Positions 63,747 to 64,000 of a DNA stretch of 64,000 nucleotides are shown in pieces. Where the stretch lies: positions 1-64,000 of the forward strand of contig JABCZG010000021.1 in NCBI GenBank assembly GCA_013289835.1, in the 5' to 3' direction. The translations under genes were made by a program, and so were the position numbers. Each line of letters opens with the position of its first letter. Position 1 is the stretch's first letter. The notes under the pieces are model-generated. The model was not told the DNA's origin. It saw nothing but the letters and a program-made list of their open reading frames with translations, and searched no databases. Origin of the DNA: Acidobacteriota bacterium. GTDB lineage: Bacteria > Acidobacteriota > Terriglobia > Acidiferrales > UBA7541.

Positions 63747-64000
63747 TCAGTTACCGGATTTTGGCGGCGCCTGCTTGACCATTTCCACGTCGATGGTGAT
63801 GGGCACATCGTCGCCAACCACGACTCCGCCGTTGTCCATGGTGGCGTTCCATTTCACGCCGAAGTCCTGGCGGTTGATCTTGGTTGTGGCATTGACGGCG
63901 GCGCGCTGGTGGCCCCAGGGATCTTTTACGGGAGCGGTGGGGCCGTCCACGTCGAGAACGACTTCCTTGGTGGTGCCACGGATTGTGAGGTCACCGGTAA
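63747..64000 (-). CDS. YceI family protein (partial, N-terminus outside window)
   Basis: The C-terminal 84 residues of a YceI-type lipocalin-like protein: TGDLTIRGTTKEVVLDVD at the window edge, then NATTKINRQDFGVKWN and VVVGDDVPITIDVEMVKQAPP before TGA at 63747. YceI proteins are usually periplasmic and bind isoprenoid-like ligands. The signal peptide and start lie beyond position 64000. Confidence 0.88.
   Translation of the reverse strand, partial: TGDLTIRGTTKEVVLDVDGPTAPVKDPWGHQRAAVNATTKINRQDFGVKWNATMDNGGVVVGDDVPITIDVEMVKQAPPKSGN

Noticed and set aside
1..64000. CRISPR array, phage, insertion sequence, tRNA or rRNA
   Set aside because: I found no regular repeat-spacer pattern, no transposase or integrase motif and no recognisable tRNA or rRNA on either strand by eye.

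Overview
The window is a gene-dense, GC-rich bacterial chromosome segment. Its gene content best fits an acidobacterium, probably Terriglobia. This rests on recurring features: single-domain PilZ proteins, a small acidobacterial-type PilA, YXWGXW-repeat secreted proteins, bactofilin, a multiheme cytochrome with a beta-propeller neighbour, and many secreted proteins of unknown function. The LPS-export genes imply a Gram-negative envelope. I see no phage, transposase, integrase, CRISPR array, rRNA or tRNA. The assignment is inference from gene families; no marker rRNA is present.

Layout. 0-7 kb: PilZ protein, M20 peptidase, membrane protein, yeast-type cytosine deaminase, benzoate-CoA-ligase-like enzyme, second PilZ protein, NAMPT-type phosphoribosyltransferase. 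7-31 kb is an accessory-like stretch: beta-barrels, a nine-heme cytochrome c with a beta-propeller protein, bactofilin, YXWGXW protein, DinB-fold protein, class II aldolase, nucleoside hydrolase, alpha/beta hydrolase with a broken partial copy nearby, M23 peptidase, a SnoaL-like gene split by an amber codon, third PilZ protein, phosphoesterase, KDPG aldolase, PilA and a second beta-propeller. 31-41 kb: MmcQ/YjbR protein, MFS permease, a second M23 protein, Tat-exported amidase, rhodanese, repeat protein and a RodZ-like HTH membrane protein.

41-58 kb is a co-directional housekeeping block: GAF-GGDEF protein, LptC/LptA-like fusion, lptB, rpoN, rapZ, an MsbA-like exporter, yicC, gmk, rpoZ, coaBC, family-4 uracil-DNA glycosylase, a DMT permease and priA. 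It joins lipopolysaccharide export, sigma-54, RNA control, nucleotide supply and replication restart; several genes overlap by four bases. 58-64 kb: TPR protein, site-2 protease, HU/IHF protein, dcd, a DedA-rhodanese protein, nitroreductase and a YceI protein cut by the window edge.

The most interesting signal is at 62069-63010. The DedA-rhodanese gene has an in-frame UGA two codons after the predicted rhodanese catalytic cysteine. The frame stays open for 44 more sense codons that complete the rhodanese fold. Fourteen bases after the UGA is a perfect 7-bp hairpin with a 5-base loop, matching the geometry of a bacterial SECIS element. I infer a membrane selenoprotein that ordinary gene calling would truncate. 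Other points worth a look are the amber-split SnoaL gene, the truncated hydrolase duplicate, a strong promoter-operator with no obvious gene, dispersed purine-rich repeats and orphan terminator hairpins.
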